This document shows positions 45,801 to 55,816 of a stretch of 64,000 nucleotides of DNA, one piece after another. Source of the DNA: Antedon mediterranea (taxonomy: Eukaryota > Echinodermata > Crinoidea > Comatulida > Antedonidae); assembly GCF_964355755.1 (NCBI RefSeq), contig NC_092673.1, positions 17,863,001 to 17,927,000 on the forward strand. The letters are read 5' to 3'. A program made the translations under genes and the position numbers. Under the pieces are notes generated by a model. It was not told the origin of the DNA, made no database searches, and saw nothing but the letters and a program-made list of their open reading frames with translations. The stretch's first letter is position 1; every line of letters starts with the position of its first letter.

Positions 45801-48800
45801 TAGAAGTAAGCCCATTTCTCTTTCAGCTTTCGACATATATGATACAACGTAAGTGACACATGCATACACACTTGTTATATATTGTATATCCATGTTAGCA
45901 TTCCATGCTCTAAGTAAGGAGGGATTGTATTGATTTACCCACACATCTTGAGGGTTTCTCTTTAAAACAATCTGTTCTTTAGTGGCTATACAATTATTTG
46001 CATCTTCATATGCAAGCTGAGTAGTATCTAAACTTGTAAAAAGTTCTTTCGCACTTTGATACGTTTCTTCATTCGTCAAAGCATCTTTTACCGAGGTTAA
46101 TAATTCTTCCGCTTGTTTATTAGCATTGGTATCATTATTTGTTTTATCAACATTGGTTTTGTCCACACTTGTAGGTCTCATGACAAATGTTTTTTCAGAA
46201 GGTTGTCTTGGAAAGTTAAATCTGCAATTTGTTCCCTTCTTCTTACACGATTTGGAATGTCTTTTACTGTGAATCTGTACACTGGCAACAATTTCATTCA
46301 TTTCAGAATCTGCAATTGGACATGGCACAGCACAAGAAATATACTTATCAACAAAATTGATAACTTTTTTATCTTCATCTTCACCAAATACAGGAGCATT
46401 TTCTACCCATACCAACATATGAACATGTGGACTTCCTCTCATTTGAAATTCTACTCTGTAAAAATAATCTATTACTTTACCAATAGGCTGTGCCTCGGAT
46501 AAAATAACTTGGTTCAAAAAAGTATGAAAACGTTTGTCAAACATTCTGGCAACAGTTACTGGATTTGATTTTAGCAGATGACATTTGTCTGCCCATTCCA
46601 AATCATCAATGTTTCTTTGGTCTCCTGTTTGACTTAATAATGTGGTCATTATTTCTTTCCAACGGAAGTCAGCACTCGAAAATGAAAGAAAGAATGTTGG
46701 CTTCCCAATTTGTCTAACCATTGCTAATACATCTTTCTGTGTTACTTGCCAGTACGGTGGAGTACCACGTATTTGTTTTAGAAATTTATAACCTTTATCA
46801 GATTTTAAAATCTCTTCAATTTTGGTCGTATTTTTTAAGTCAGATATAGTTACTTTACTGAAATCATTCTTGTTTGACCCTTTTCGCAACGCTATAGAGA
46901 TACTCCCTAAAATTTGTTGAAGTTCATATATAGATTGAGCATAAAATATGAATTCTGTATTTTTGGCAAACCTGTTATCTACATGCATTAATCTATTGAG
47001 TAAATATCGACCAAGTGTTATTTTAACATCTCTGGTATCGTGAAAAGTTGGTTGCCCTGTTGGAAATAACACTGGAAATGATTTTCCTTCGTTACTTACG
47101 TTGTTTATCAATGCAATAGGGCTGTTATTTTCACATGGCGCACAACAAATGATATCACGGAAATATTCATCAACCACATTTTGTCGGATATCAACAGGTT
47201 GTAGACTTGTGTCAAAAGCAATACCACACAATCGGTCTTCTAATTCTTCTTCATTGTTTTCTACGGCATTGTTTTGTACACATGTTTGTTGATCATCTAC
47301 GTCAGCAGTTGCAGTTACTATATTTTCTTTCGATAAATAATTGTGCCACTGTTCATCAATAGCTACATCAAAATACCATTTGTTGTGATCTTGTAAATAT
47401 TCAAGAGCTCGAATAACATTGGCTGTTTTTACAAATTTATATTGATAATAACCTTTATAAGACAACTTTCTCTTCAGTTTTACAGATATTAATTGGTCGT
47501 CAGCCTGCGGTCTAGGGAGAATTTTTACAGTTTCAATAGTATTTGATGGTACGCATACAACTGGTCCATGTATTCCATGTTGTCCACCTTTGGGTAAATT
47601 CATTAATTTCATAAAAGGAATATTTAATCCTATTAAATGCTCCTCTAAATTGTTTAAACAGTTTAGCTCTGGAGGAATTTCATGTAGTTCTAAATTGTTT
47701 GAATTCGCTTCTGCAGGGACTTTTCCACTAAGTAATTTCCTATGACATGTAAAACAAATCCATAGATATCCTCTTGGCGAGTTGGCAAATTGACAAGGTG
47801 TGTTACATTTACTGTTACAAATATGCAAGTATTTTTCATTAACGCATATTCTATTTTCGTATTTAGCTTTTGTGCATCTTAGAACTTGATTTTTGAATAA
47901 CATTTTAAAGCATACACAACAAATATATTCAGGACCATAAGATATATCTTCGCGAAATTGTTTTAAAACATTTTCAAAATTACGCTTCTCTCCTTTCTTT
48001 TTTTTACGATGTGTCATGTTTTTTGTTACAACATTTTGTCGGAACTCTGAATCATTATGATACTTTTCTTTAAACCTTTTGTTACAACTTTCACGGAATT
48101 TTGAATTGCTGTGGTACTTTTCTGAAAAGTTGTCGTTACAACTTTCACGGAATTTGGAATTACTACGGTACTTTTCTGTGAACTTCTTGTTACAATTCTG
48201 ACGGAATTTGGAATTACTACGGTACTTTTCCGTAAACCTCTGCTTACAACTGTCACGGAATTTTGAATTTCTCCAATACTTCGCTTGTAACTTGTTCTTG
48301 AAAATATTGCGGTAGTTACTATTTTGATATTTAGTTTTTTTTTTTTCTTTCAAATGTAGTCTAAATTTTTCATTAAGTTTATATCTCTCCCGAAAGCTGG
48401 CTGTTTTGTTTGTTCTGTAATTCGAATTAGTGTTATAATGTTTTCTTGACCTACTTCGTACCCTAATATTATATTTCGGGTCACAATTGTACGCTTTCTT
48501 TTGTCTTTCTCTGTTTTCCTTTCTTTTATGAAAATTATAAATATCATCAGCATATTTGATTCTTTGTGCCTGTTTAACTTTACTTTTCTTTTCTTCTCTA
48601 TATACAGAATCATTTTCATATTTATGTCGTTGGGCATTCGCATTATATTTTTTTGTATCGTTTTGTTTGTTTTCTCCATTCGTTTTAGTTTCGATTAAAC
48701 GCTTCATCCTCATTTGGATTTTGTTGTTGCGCCTTTTATTTGTTTGAGATGTTTTTCTCTTTCTTCTTGATACTTTTACTTTGTTATTAGAACGAAGTCC

Positions 48801-49319
48801 TTCATTATTTTTACCTCGAGTTTGTTTAATTCGGCTTTTATTTCTGTCCGATGAACTTTTCTTTCCTTCTGATACCTCCACATGGTTGTTTAAACAAAAT
48901 TCTTCATCATTTTTACTCCGTTTTTCTTTGTGTCTTATAGCGTCTCCTACCATTTCATGACCTATTTCATTTCTTTTTCGTTTTCGTTTATTTTCATGTT
49001 TTGTAAAAGTATTCATTTCTGATGAACTGTCAACATCATCACTTTCCACATTTGTTGTTGTTTTCTGATAATTGCAATTTACATTAACAGATTCGACTAC
49101 ATTGAAATGCACATTTCTGGTGTACAGAATATATATACCATTGTTAGTTGTAACAGAATTTATTCTCCCTGGTTTTTTGGCAGAAAACAATTGCCAGGTT
49201 GAAAGCTGGTCATTGAATGAATAAATATCTATATTAAGCAAGTTTGCCATTGCACTTATTTCAGTATTAGAAGCCCATGTTCCATTATCCATTATTTTTT
49301 TTTTTAAACACATATTCAT
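42861..49319 (-). CDS. Helentron (Helitron2) Rep-helicase-endonuclease protein
   Basis: 2152 codons. Rolling-circle transposase that nicks and unwinds element DNA. Residues 1-100 continue an OTU protease domain begun in the upstream frame (WASNTEISAMANLLNIDIYS; YTRNVHFNVV with the catalytic His). About 100-450 is Lys-rich with repeats of the type NSKFRxxCNxxFxEKY. A Cys cluster (about 465-560, YICCVC...CFTC) follows. HUH motif GSPHVHMLVW at about 962-971; two tyrosines in TYVVSYMSK at about 1155-1163. PIF1-type helicase: GGAGTGKSH (about 1510), VIIDEISMV (about 1594), GDFYQLPPV (about 1636), VALSRVTSL (about 1884). The C-terminal endonuclease/phosphatase domain (about 1935-2152) has TETWLN, MGDFNEN and LIDHVY but ends SYHEAI where SDHxxI is usual, so its Asp is lost. 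A C-terminal endonuclease is diagnostic of Helentrons. The ATG at 49319 is probably not the real start (see the A11 run). Confidence 0.92.
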   Translation of the reverse strand: MNMCLKKKIMDNGTWASNTEISAMANLLNIDIYSFNDQLSTWQLFSAKKPGRINSVTTNNGIYILYTRNVHFNVVESVNVNCNYQKTTTNVESDDVDSSSEMNTFTKHENKRKRKRNEIGHEMVGDAIRHKEKRSKNDEEFCLNNHVEVSEGKKSSSDRNKSRIKQTRGKNNEGLRSNNKVKVSRRKRKTSQTNKRRNNKIQMRMKRLIETKTNGENKQNDTKKYNANAQRHKYENDSVYREEKKSKVKQAQRIKYADDIYNFHKRKENRERQKKAYNCDPKYNIRVRSRSRKHYNTNSNYRTNKTASFRERYKLNEKFRLHLKEKKKTKYQNSNYRNIFKNKLQAKYWRNSKFRDSCKQRFTEKYRSNSKFRQNCNKKFTEKYRSNSKFRESCNDNFSEKYHSNSKFRESCNKRFKEKYHNDSEFRQNVVTKNMTHRKKKKGEKRNFENVLKQFREDISYGPEYICCVCFKMLFKNQVLRCTKAKYENRICVNEKYLHICNSKCNTPCQFANSPRGYLWICFTCHRKLLSGKVPAEANSNNLELHEIPPELNCLNNLEEHLIGLNIPFMKLMNLPKGGQHGIHGPVVCVPSNTIETVKILPRPQADDQLISVKLKRKLSYKGYYQYKFVKTANVIRALEYLQDHNKWYFDVAIDEQWHNYLSKENIVTATADVDDQQTCVQNNAVENNEEELEDRLCGIAFDTSLQPVDIRQNVVDEYFRDIICCAPCENNSPIALINNVSNEGKSFPVLFPTGQPTFHDTRDVKITLGRYLLNRLMHVDNRFAKNTEFIFYAQSIYELQQILGSISIALRKGSNKNDFSKVTISDLKNTTKIEEILKSDKGYKFLKQIRGTPPYWQVTQKDVLAMVRQIGKPTFFLSFSSADFRWKEIMTTLLSQTGDQRNIDDLEWADKCHLLKSNPVTVARMFDKRFHTFLNQVILSEAQPIGKVIDYFYRVEFQMRGSPHVHMLVWVENAPVFGEDEDKKVINFVDKYISCAVPCPIADSEMNEIVASVQIHSKRHSKSCKKKGTNCRFNFPRQPSEKTFVMRPTSVDKTNVDKTNNDTNANKQAEELLTSVKDALTNEETYQSAKELFTSLDTTQLAYEDANNCIATKEQIVLKRNPQDVWVNQYNPSLLRAWNANMDIQYITSVYACVTYVVSYMSKAEREMGLLLSHAAAEVKEGNENARQSLSKLGHVYMNNREVSAQESVYRVCGLRLKECSRKVEFIPVGPNPVRMSLPLSVIKNKVDDSGSAWLPNKLDKYKARPTSSDFDKMCLATFCSHFRMISSSEMKGKAQRKNVFQLQKHLGFIQKRTRTDNAIVRYPRFPVKTASEKYFMSILQLFLPFRTDKQLKPHKFETYQEFYEEGSVKLCDSNLQKVYSIVDENMRQYDKSADDIEHAKEVLAKFGPQEDAWGLLCPENEKERLENPLPNVDIDDEEDEFVIPDFGLKKNEISTTECNSIRISRPELNKMIRPLNEKQKQIFYKTRQWCLDKVNGKQPEPFYTFITGGAGTGKSHLVNCIYNEATRILGQIMENPDDLSILKLAPTGIAAYNIKGHTIHSALSIPIYISLPYQPLGEEKVSALRNELGQLQIVIIDEISMVNQKLLWYVHGRLRQIKQVRNDSAFGNISVIAVGDFYQLPPVKGTSLYKETLENSLWINNFKKVQLDEIMRQKKDKDFAVLLNKLRTKEKKNCLSDKELSVLKSRETGEQCEDSVHIYPCNKQVNDWNKQMLHNTCTNIVCIEAENIVVNSKKQDKHGDKTQKSCQSNLPKHLWIAVNAKVMLIKNVDVKKGLTNGCMGHVEEIIKPSQNVKPTSIKVTFDNSDIGTHLIEMFQETVGKKSNRRQFPLKLAYACTVHKVQGMTMDKAVVCLKKTFAPGQAYVALSRVTSLSGLVIEHVHPNLIYCDSKITKYLQNMNSYVQCDKQVNNIVYKNSIMLHNIQGLKQHFADLQCNGWFMHSSIVCLTETWLNKDDDLLDLSIEQYKLYHQTRYDSYSNSNDITLKLKNQAHGGVAVYTKNKFSSKLDIRINDIEAISFLITCPISVAVSVIYRPPSYDIKQFCHHLRNLLEQLHKVSTKCIIMGDFNENLFKLPSRVNNLLSDNGYQQHVTSSTTESNTLIDHVYSKGLDSIQVEVTPIYYSYHEAIQIKF

Positions 49320-51984
49320 TCACTGTTCTATATTCATGACTTAATGTATTACTGAACAAGTCATCAGTTGCCAATAAATGATGAACAATTGCTTGTCTTA
49401 AAATAAAATGATTATGTTCTGTGCCAGAAATAATGTATGAAATTGCACGATAAAAACAATTACCATCACCAGTAATTTGCTTAATTTGTAGAGGATGTCC
49501 AATGTGACTGACGTTGATAATACCAACATTTCTATCAGAGTTTTTACTATTAATGCCTATTTTATTACAAACGGTTGTTTTTTGAGTTTCTGAAACGGGG
49601 ACAAAATTGAAATTCTTATCTTGTCTTTCTCTATATTGAACATTAACAATTTCAATGTCGTCATTAGTTTGCCATGTATTACTTTTTGATACGTGATCTT
49701 TTTTATTACAATGTGTTTTGTCTTCGATATTCTTGTCGGGTAATGTAGAAGTACTATGCTGACAAGACGTACCAGGTACATGAATATCGGAATATTCCGA
49801 GTTGTTTTGTTCATAATTATTATCTAATATGACAGAAGGAGTGGAACATAAAACCATAGACTTATTTTGAATATTTACACCAGTCAGTTCAAACTCCGTA
49901 TCATGTAAATTACAGTTCATTGATCTTGCTAATTTTAAGCAATAACTGTATACACCTTGCCAAGAGGTACTGTAAAGTAAAATGCTCTTTCCACGTTCAC
50001 TAAGACAACCAAATCGATCTCTTGCATGTGGATCAAATATAAGGAAGCCATTTACACGTTTAATAACAGCAAATGTGCTTGAGTTAAAATTCATGAAACA
50101 TGCATCGTGGTTGTGTAATGTTTGTTCAAGAGCTTGATGTAATGACAATCCTCCATATTCAGCCATAAATTCGGGATTTCCATCTATTTTTCCAAACACA
50201 GACTCACTGGGAGATATAACAAATGTGTTATCCAAAATATCCAATTCTTTCGGCAGTTCAGATATCAACAACAAGTCCTCATCCATAGTGGAATCCTTTT
50301 GAATATAATAGTACAATTCATTTCCAAGCGTCAATATTGTATCAAGGTCTTTTGTGTGAAATTCATTGCCATACCTCTTTGTTGAATAAAGAATAGCTAC
50401 CAGGCTATTTGCAACACACTGTTTACCACGTGCATAGCCAAATCTAGGATTACCTTGATTAAAACTACCCTGTGCTACAGTTCTATTATTAGTAATACTC
50501 TGACATGGGTTTGCAACACTGTTGTATTGCTTAAATGATGCAACGTGTTTCGTATTATCATCAGATGTTTCATATGCATTTGTTGAAATTGTAATATCGA
50601 CACTGTTATCATCAGTCATATTGTATTGTTTAAATGTATTTGTAGGTCGTGTATTCTCCCTAATTGTTTCGTTGTATGTTTTTGGTTGTTCCTCGTCAAT
50701 TATTAATACTTCATGATCTGTAAAATCACAACTACTGTCTAATCTTAGTTGATTTATTTTGCTATTACTGTTTGGTTTATCACTAGCTGTTATGTAGACG
50801 TTGTCTTCATTACATTTTATGTGTGATTTGCCATCGTTACCTAAGTGATCTGAAATTAAATTTGTACTAATGTTTTCCTCCAGGTTATTGTTAGTATTAT
50901 CCTCTTGTGATTTTATTTTAACTGTCTTTTTGACAAAACGACCTTTTTTGCGTGGCTGTTTCGTGTTCAAACCACCACCATAAAGTTGTTGTATGGTGTT
51001 CGTTATTGTCGTCATATCTGAAGCATCACTCGTAGAGCTATGTACATCAACATCTACCTTTTCATAAAGTATTGTTTGTGAATTGTCTGGAATTTTTTCT
51101 CTATCCACATTTTCATGCAGTTTCTTGTTTCGTTTTTCATAGTAATCGTGGACAGATTTACCAATATATGTTACACCTAGTTCAATAATTATACCATTTA
51201 TAACACGCCTCCTTTTGTTCTTATTTCCTCTTTTTTTTTTTCCTTGTTTTCTGATACTGGTATTTTTCCTGGATTTTACCTTAATCCATTCTCTACCAAG
51301 TAAATTTTCACTTTCTGTTTGTTGGCATTGTGAGTTGGTGTTAGTCTTTGTTACATTCCGTTGGTTGGATTTCCAATTCCGTTCATTTTGCGTAAATTCT
51401 TCAAAGTTAGCGTTAGATTCATCATGTTCTAGAATCATATACCTATTAAAATGACACGCAATACCTATCTCACCCAACATATTATTTGCAAAATTACTAT
51501 TTCCACACATCGAACAGATCCAAATTACTCTTGAATCACAGAGTTTGCCTTCAAACATTTGTCTTACACATGTCACATGGTAAAACTTACTGCAACAATC
51601 ACATGACACATAATTTTCATCTGCTATATATTCAATATTACATAAGCCACATTTCTTAAACTCAGAGGCGACCGCTGTACCAGAAGAAACATTTACGATG
51701 TCATCAACTATTTTTTTAATGAATTCACAAATGTCAGTATGTGTATCTTTTTCGTCCATGTTGAGAGTGCTTACGTTTTTGACATTTGTAGGTAAACAGC
51801 ATTGATCGGGTACATCTGTAACCTCGGTTTTATATATAATGCTATTATTAACTTTACCAGGTGTGTTGTCGTTGTTGTACTCTTTACTTGTAACGTCTTT
51901 ATGGTTTGTACATAAACACCACATCATTAACAACAACATTAAAAACAACATAGTAACAACAACAGTTATCAATTGTGTATCCAT
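49285..51984 (-). CDS. Helentron N-terminal protein: PHD finger, C76-like peptidase, OTU start
   Basis: About 899 codons from the first ATG at 51984 (the frame opens earlier at a GTG). The N-terminus is a strong hydrophobic segment (LITVVVTMLFLMLLLMMWCL), a possible signal anchor. The PHD-type zinc finger spans about 112-160 (CGLC...CDCC...FYHVTC...WICSMC). Basic and Asn-rich linkers follow. About 510-700 resembles herpesvirus-tegument-type (C76) cysteine peptidases found in large transposons: GKQCVANSLVAILYS (Cys about 523) and FDPHARD (His about 653). About 836 onward starts an OTU domain (ITGDGNCFYRAISYI, Cys about 843) that breaks off at the frame's stop and continues in the next frame. 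These proteases are thought to act on ubiquitin chains; in transposons their role is unknown. The ORF overlaps the Rep ORF by 35 nt in another frame; the two very likely form one gene. Confidence 0.85.
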   Translation of the reverse strand: MDTQLITVVVTMLFLMLLLMMWCLCTNHKDVTSKEYNNDNTPGKVNNSIIYKTEVTDVPDQCCLPTNVKNVSTLNMDEKDTHTDICEFIKKIVDDIVNVSSGTAVASEFKKCGLCNIEYIADENYVSCDCCSKFYHVTCVRQMFEGKLCDSRVIWICSMCGNSNFANNMLGEIGIACHFNRYMILEHDESNANFEEFTQNERNWKSNQRNVTKTNTNSQCQQTESENLLGREWIKVKSRKNTSIRKQGKKKRGNKNKRRRVINGIIIELGVTYIGKSVHDYYEKRNKKLHENVDREKIPDNSQTILYEKVDVDVHSSTSDASDMTTITNTIQQLYGGGLNTKQPRKKGRFVKKTVKIKSQEDNTNNNLEENISTNLISDHLGNDGKSHIKCNEDNVYITASDKPNSNSKINQLRLDSSCDFTDHEVLIIDEEQPKTYNETIRENTRPTNTFKQYNMTDDNSVDITISTNAYETSDDNTKHVASFKQYNSVANPCQSITNNRTVAQGSFNQGNPRFGYARGKQCVANSLVAILYSTKRYGNEFHTKDLDTILTLGNELYYYIQKDSTMDEDLLLISELPKELDILDNTFVISPSESVFGKIDGNPEFMAEYGGLSLHQALEQTLHNHDACFMNFNSSTFAVIKRVNGFLIFDPHARDRFGCLSERGKSILLYSTSWQGVYSYCLKLARSMNCNLHDTEFELTGVNIQNKSMVLCSTPSVILDNNYEQNNSEYSDIHVPGTSCQHSTSTLPDKNIEDKTHCNKKDHVSKSNTWQTNDDIEIVNVQYRERQDKNFNFVPVSETQKTTVCNKIGINSKNSDRNVGIINVSHIGHPLQIKQITGDGNCFYRAISYIISGTEHNHFILRQAIVHHLLATDDLFSNTLSHEYRTVNEYVFKKKNNG
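49295..49305 (-). other. A11 run at the OTU frame change
   Basis: The minus strand reads GTGTTT, eleven A, TAATGG. With A11 the N-terminal frame stops three codons later; with A10 it would run straight into the Rep frame and keep the OTU domain whole. A homopolymer length error, a recent mutation or a +1 (or -2) ribosomal shift would all explain it. Confidence 0.85.
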
Positions 51985-52099
51985 TACTGTATGTATAATA
52001 ATCAAGACCACAAATTTGTGTCAAATTCTATAACAATTACTAATTTATTTATTCTGTAAAATGCTATAAAAAATCGTTACGTATGGCTACAAAAGATAG

Positions 52100-52350
52100 T
52101 TCACTTGTTCTAAAAATTAGTTCGCTGTTCTAAAAATTATTTCACTGTTCTAAAAATTAGTTCACTTGTTCGGAAAATTAGTTCACTGTTCTAAAAATAA
52201 GTTCTCTTGTTCTGAAAATTAGTTCACTTGTTCGGAAAATTAGTTCACTTGTTCGGAAAATTAGTTCACTTGTTCTGAAAATTAGTTCACTTGTTCGGAA
52301 AATTAGTTCACTTGTTCGGAAAATTAGTTCACTTGTTCGGAAAATTTGCT
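52100..52350. repeat. About 20-bp tandem repeats upstream of the Helentron ORFs
   Basis: Units of AGTTCACTTGTTCGGAAAAT and close variants (TTCTAAAAATTAGTTCAC), about 11 copies with length variation. They lie on the 5' side of the element. Helentrons often carry tandem repeats near their ends. Confidence 0.88.
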
Positions 52351-52369
52351 CACTCTTTCTGTAGTTTGT

Positions 52370-52720
52370 TCACTTTTCTATGTTCACTTTTCTATGTTCA
52401 CTTTTCTATGTTCACTTTTCTATGTTCACTTTTCTATGTTCACTTTTCTATGTTCACTTTTCTATGTTCACTTTTCTATGTTCACTTTTCTATGTTCACT
52501 TTTCTATGGTCACTTTTCTATGTTCACTTTTCTATGTTCACTTTTCTATGTTCACTTTTCTATGTTCACTTTTTCTATGTTCACTTTTTCTATGTTCACT
52601 TTTTCTATGTTCACTTTTTCTATGTTCACTTTTTCTATGTTCACTTTTTCTGTGTTCACTTTTTCTGTGTTCAGTTTTCTTTGTTCAGTTTTTCTTTGTT
52701 CACTTTGTCTTCACTTGTAC
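52370..52720. repeat. 13/14-bp tandem repeats (TCTATGTTCACTTT type)
   Basis: About 25 units. Early ones are 13 bp (TTCTATGTTCACT) and later ones 14 bp with an added T, grading into TTTGTTCAGTTTTTC. All three forward frames are open over this stretch because of the repeat; these are not genes. Confidence 0.93.
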
Positions 52721-55700
52721 TGTATTTACTTGTATTAACTTGTAATTAATTTGTATGTATGGTTTTGTTTATTTTCTATATTTAGTTGGCTTTAATTGTG
52801 GTTATGTGTGCTGTGTCTTCCAAAGTTTGGCAGATCGGGTTTTCAAAACTGGAAAATAAAATGAAAACAATAATCAATTTGGTTTATTTAACATTGTGAA
52901 AGTGACAATCCAAGCCGTAGTTTGTGGTTGGATCAATTGAAGGGTGTCGAGTGGGCAAGTGGCCAACCATATGTGTTATGTTAATGTGGGTGTAGGTAGC
53001 TTAGGCTCACGTAAACATAAAAGGGTTACTTTGAAGCCTAAAGTTGGCTGACCACCAATAGAAATGGTAGTTGTACTATGGGTTACTTAGAAGGTTATTA
53101 GTACAGTAGTAATCACAGTAATTGAGCTATAGCTATAGCTTCACTTGTTACGCAGACATCTCTTTGGTAAGCACTTGAGACTTGTTTTATTTATTTCATA
53201 TAGGTTTATTATTATTACACAACACACAATTATTTATATTGTATTGTTTTATCATGACAATTTGAAATGTAAGGTATACAGTGTATAATAGATACCGTAG
53301 ATATTTTTCTATATTTATTGCTTATTTGTTATAGTAAATCAAATTGATGTCCCCGTTCGCAAGATACAAACGTTATACATAGGTTTAGAATATTGAATTC
53401 AGTTTAGTTAATAACTACTTTAAGCATGGTCCTCCTACAGGCGATAATTATATACTGTGAAAGGTAAACTGCAGTAAGGAATTGGTAATTAGAAAGAAAT
53501 GTGGCCTTTGCAAATATGGGACTTAAGCAAAGTTAGGTAAAAGTGAAATTGCCTGTATTTCGTACACTTACCGTATCAAACTTCCGTTGCACGAGTCACA
53601 CACCTGTAAGGGAAAAAGAACGGAATAATTAGATGTTTCCGTGCAAACTAATTTTTCATAGCCAAATACAATGCAGCAGTCCCTAATGATGTACCTCACC
53701 TACAGTATCTAAACCACCTTTATAAAACAATGTTGAAATATGATAATGAAATTTGAAGTACCATTTTCATTATGACCAAAGAAACTGAAGGGTCTTATAA
53801 ACGCCACATCTTCCCTCCTCCATTTTTGATGTTATTGGCGTATAACAGTCCATGCATACCTAATAAATATAGGATTCTCCTGTTTACAAATAATAGGCAG
53901 GACAGGAAGTCCCGGTGTTGTGCAGCTGTGATAAGGTAATAACGGTGAGCGCTTATTTTGATGTAGTCTTTGTCATGTGGTCTTGAAAAACAAGTCGATA
54001 CACCATAGGATGTAGTAATTCAATAGAAATGCTCATCTAGTAGGCCTGGTTGGGTTAATTAGGTGCAGTAAGTAGTTTGGTATGGAAATGATGACGTTTG
54101 ATTGTGACTTTCTGCGACGCACCTTGGTATTTAGGCTTTGAAAGCCCTATGTATGACTGTACAGTTCACCGCTAATAAACGCTCCTTTTTATAAGTTTAA
54201 AATGCTGCAGGCCGTTTATTTAAACACAATACACGATCTGTACCTAATATTCTAACAATGTGAACCATACTAATATTACCGTACCTTTCTACTGTAATCA
54301 CAATAACGTACAGTCGTGCCAAGTACACTAATCAAACATTAACAACTGCAAATGAAAAACAACAGAATTGTAAGGTTTAACGGAACCAAAGTTAATAGCC
54401 AAATATAATGTCAACAATCCCCAATGATTAAATGCAACTGAAAAAAAACTCAATAATAATATTAGTTGAAAACAAAGCCACCAGTCTCGCGATGGGAATG
54501 GAGTAGCACAATAATATCAATAAATTGTATGTGCCACATTTATGTACCATGCCATAGGCCTCATCATTTACAATGTGGAGGTGTTCTATAAATAACATGT
54601 TTAGCTATTTATCGTAAATTGTTATCGTGGTATAAGAAGTATCAAAATTACAGTAATGCCAGAGTGTATTATCTTATTCATTATTTAGGTCATTAGAGCA
54701 ACATTATAATACTACAATAGTCCTATACATACAAGTACTTTTAGTACATTTATCATATTTGCCTTTTACTAAATCATGATCTGTTAAGTGCCACTAAAAA
54801 CCTGAAGGAAACTTTAAAATAACTGATATATTTTATAGGCTCAGAAGGAAGATTAAAAAGGCCTGTCAAGTAGAGGCTGTTTGACGAGAATTACTGTACG
54901 AAACATTGGTCTGTTGCTATCTTAAACATGCCATATGACCTGATGTTATATTTTAACAGTAACATGTATTCCTTGTACAAATTTTCAGAAATTGTAGATA
55001 AAGGGAAGTTTGAAGAACGACTAATTTGTTGGATTCTTACACTTACGGGATTTGAACTGGTGTAAACTTCTCGTTTAGATGTCAGAAATACAACAAACTG
55101 AAAGACAATACATTTGACGTCTTGTAAACAATGCATAAAAACCAATCATACTAATGCAACATGGTAAACTATAGGAAGGAATTGCTACCTTGAAGATATT
55201 TGACTTTTGCGACTTATTCAAAGTCAGCTTAGGCAAAGTTGACTGTATATCTGTGAAACTCACCGTACTATCAACATACAGTAATTCCACTGCACCAATC
55301 AAACAACTGCAAGGGGAAAACAACATAATAATAAGGTGTATCGGTTCGAACACATTTAAAATAACCAAATACGATGCACTAGCAGCGTTACAAATTGCCA
55401 ATACCACACGCTTTTCAAACAAGATTTGAATAAGTAAGGAATGTTCTCAAAATGACAAAACATAATTAGGTAAAGTGCCAATTCAATACAATCTATTTTT
55501 TCTCACACAGTGGAATTGAATGCCTAATTGAGTCTATAGAAATAATTAAACACTCAATTCCTGTGTAATTGTAAATTGGTGAAACAACATTTACTTACAC
55601 TATTTAGATAGTTCCAAATAAATCAAACTGTACGTCTGATTTAGCAGTAATGCTAGCAGGCAGCAAGCAGTCAATCAATTACTATTTCATACAATCTGAA

Positions 55701-55816
55701 AGAAAAATAACGAGTCTATTGCAAGTATCAGTTCACTGAATACTTTATGGACTTTCAACCACAAGTGGTAAGAACATGTAAAATGTTTATATCTCACTTA
55801 CCAATAAGAAGATAAA
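52721..55816. other. Long AT-rich non-coding stretch
   Basis: Short frames on both strands lack family motifs or splice-supported continuity. Repeated phrases such as CACTGCACCAATCAAACAAC and CCAAATACGATGCA (for example near 54330, 55290, 56905 and 56985) suggest diverged copies of a segment of about 1 kb. No gene called. Confidence 0.45.

Noticed and set aside
48350-48747. Open frames antisense to or shifted from the Lys-rich part of the Helentron protein
   Set aside because: Low-complexity A/T-rich shadows of the real ORF.
52291-52749. Three overlapping forward frames of 121-152 codons
   Set aside because: Produced by the TTCTATGTTCACTT microsatellite; the composition is only F, S, M, V, H, L and C.
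54891-55429. Overlapping frames of 79-115 codons on both strands
   Set aside because: No motif, no splice continuity, and composition typical of non-coding AT-rich DNA.
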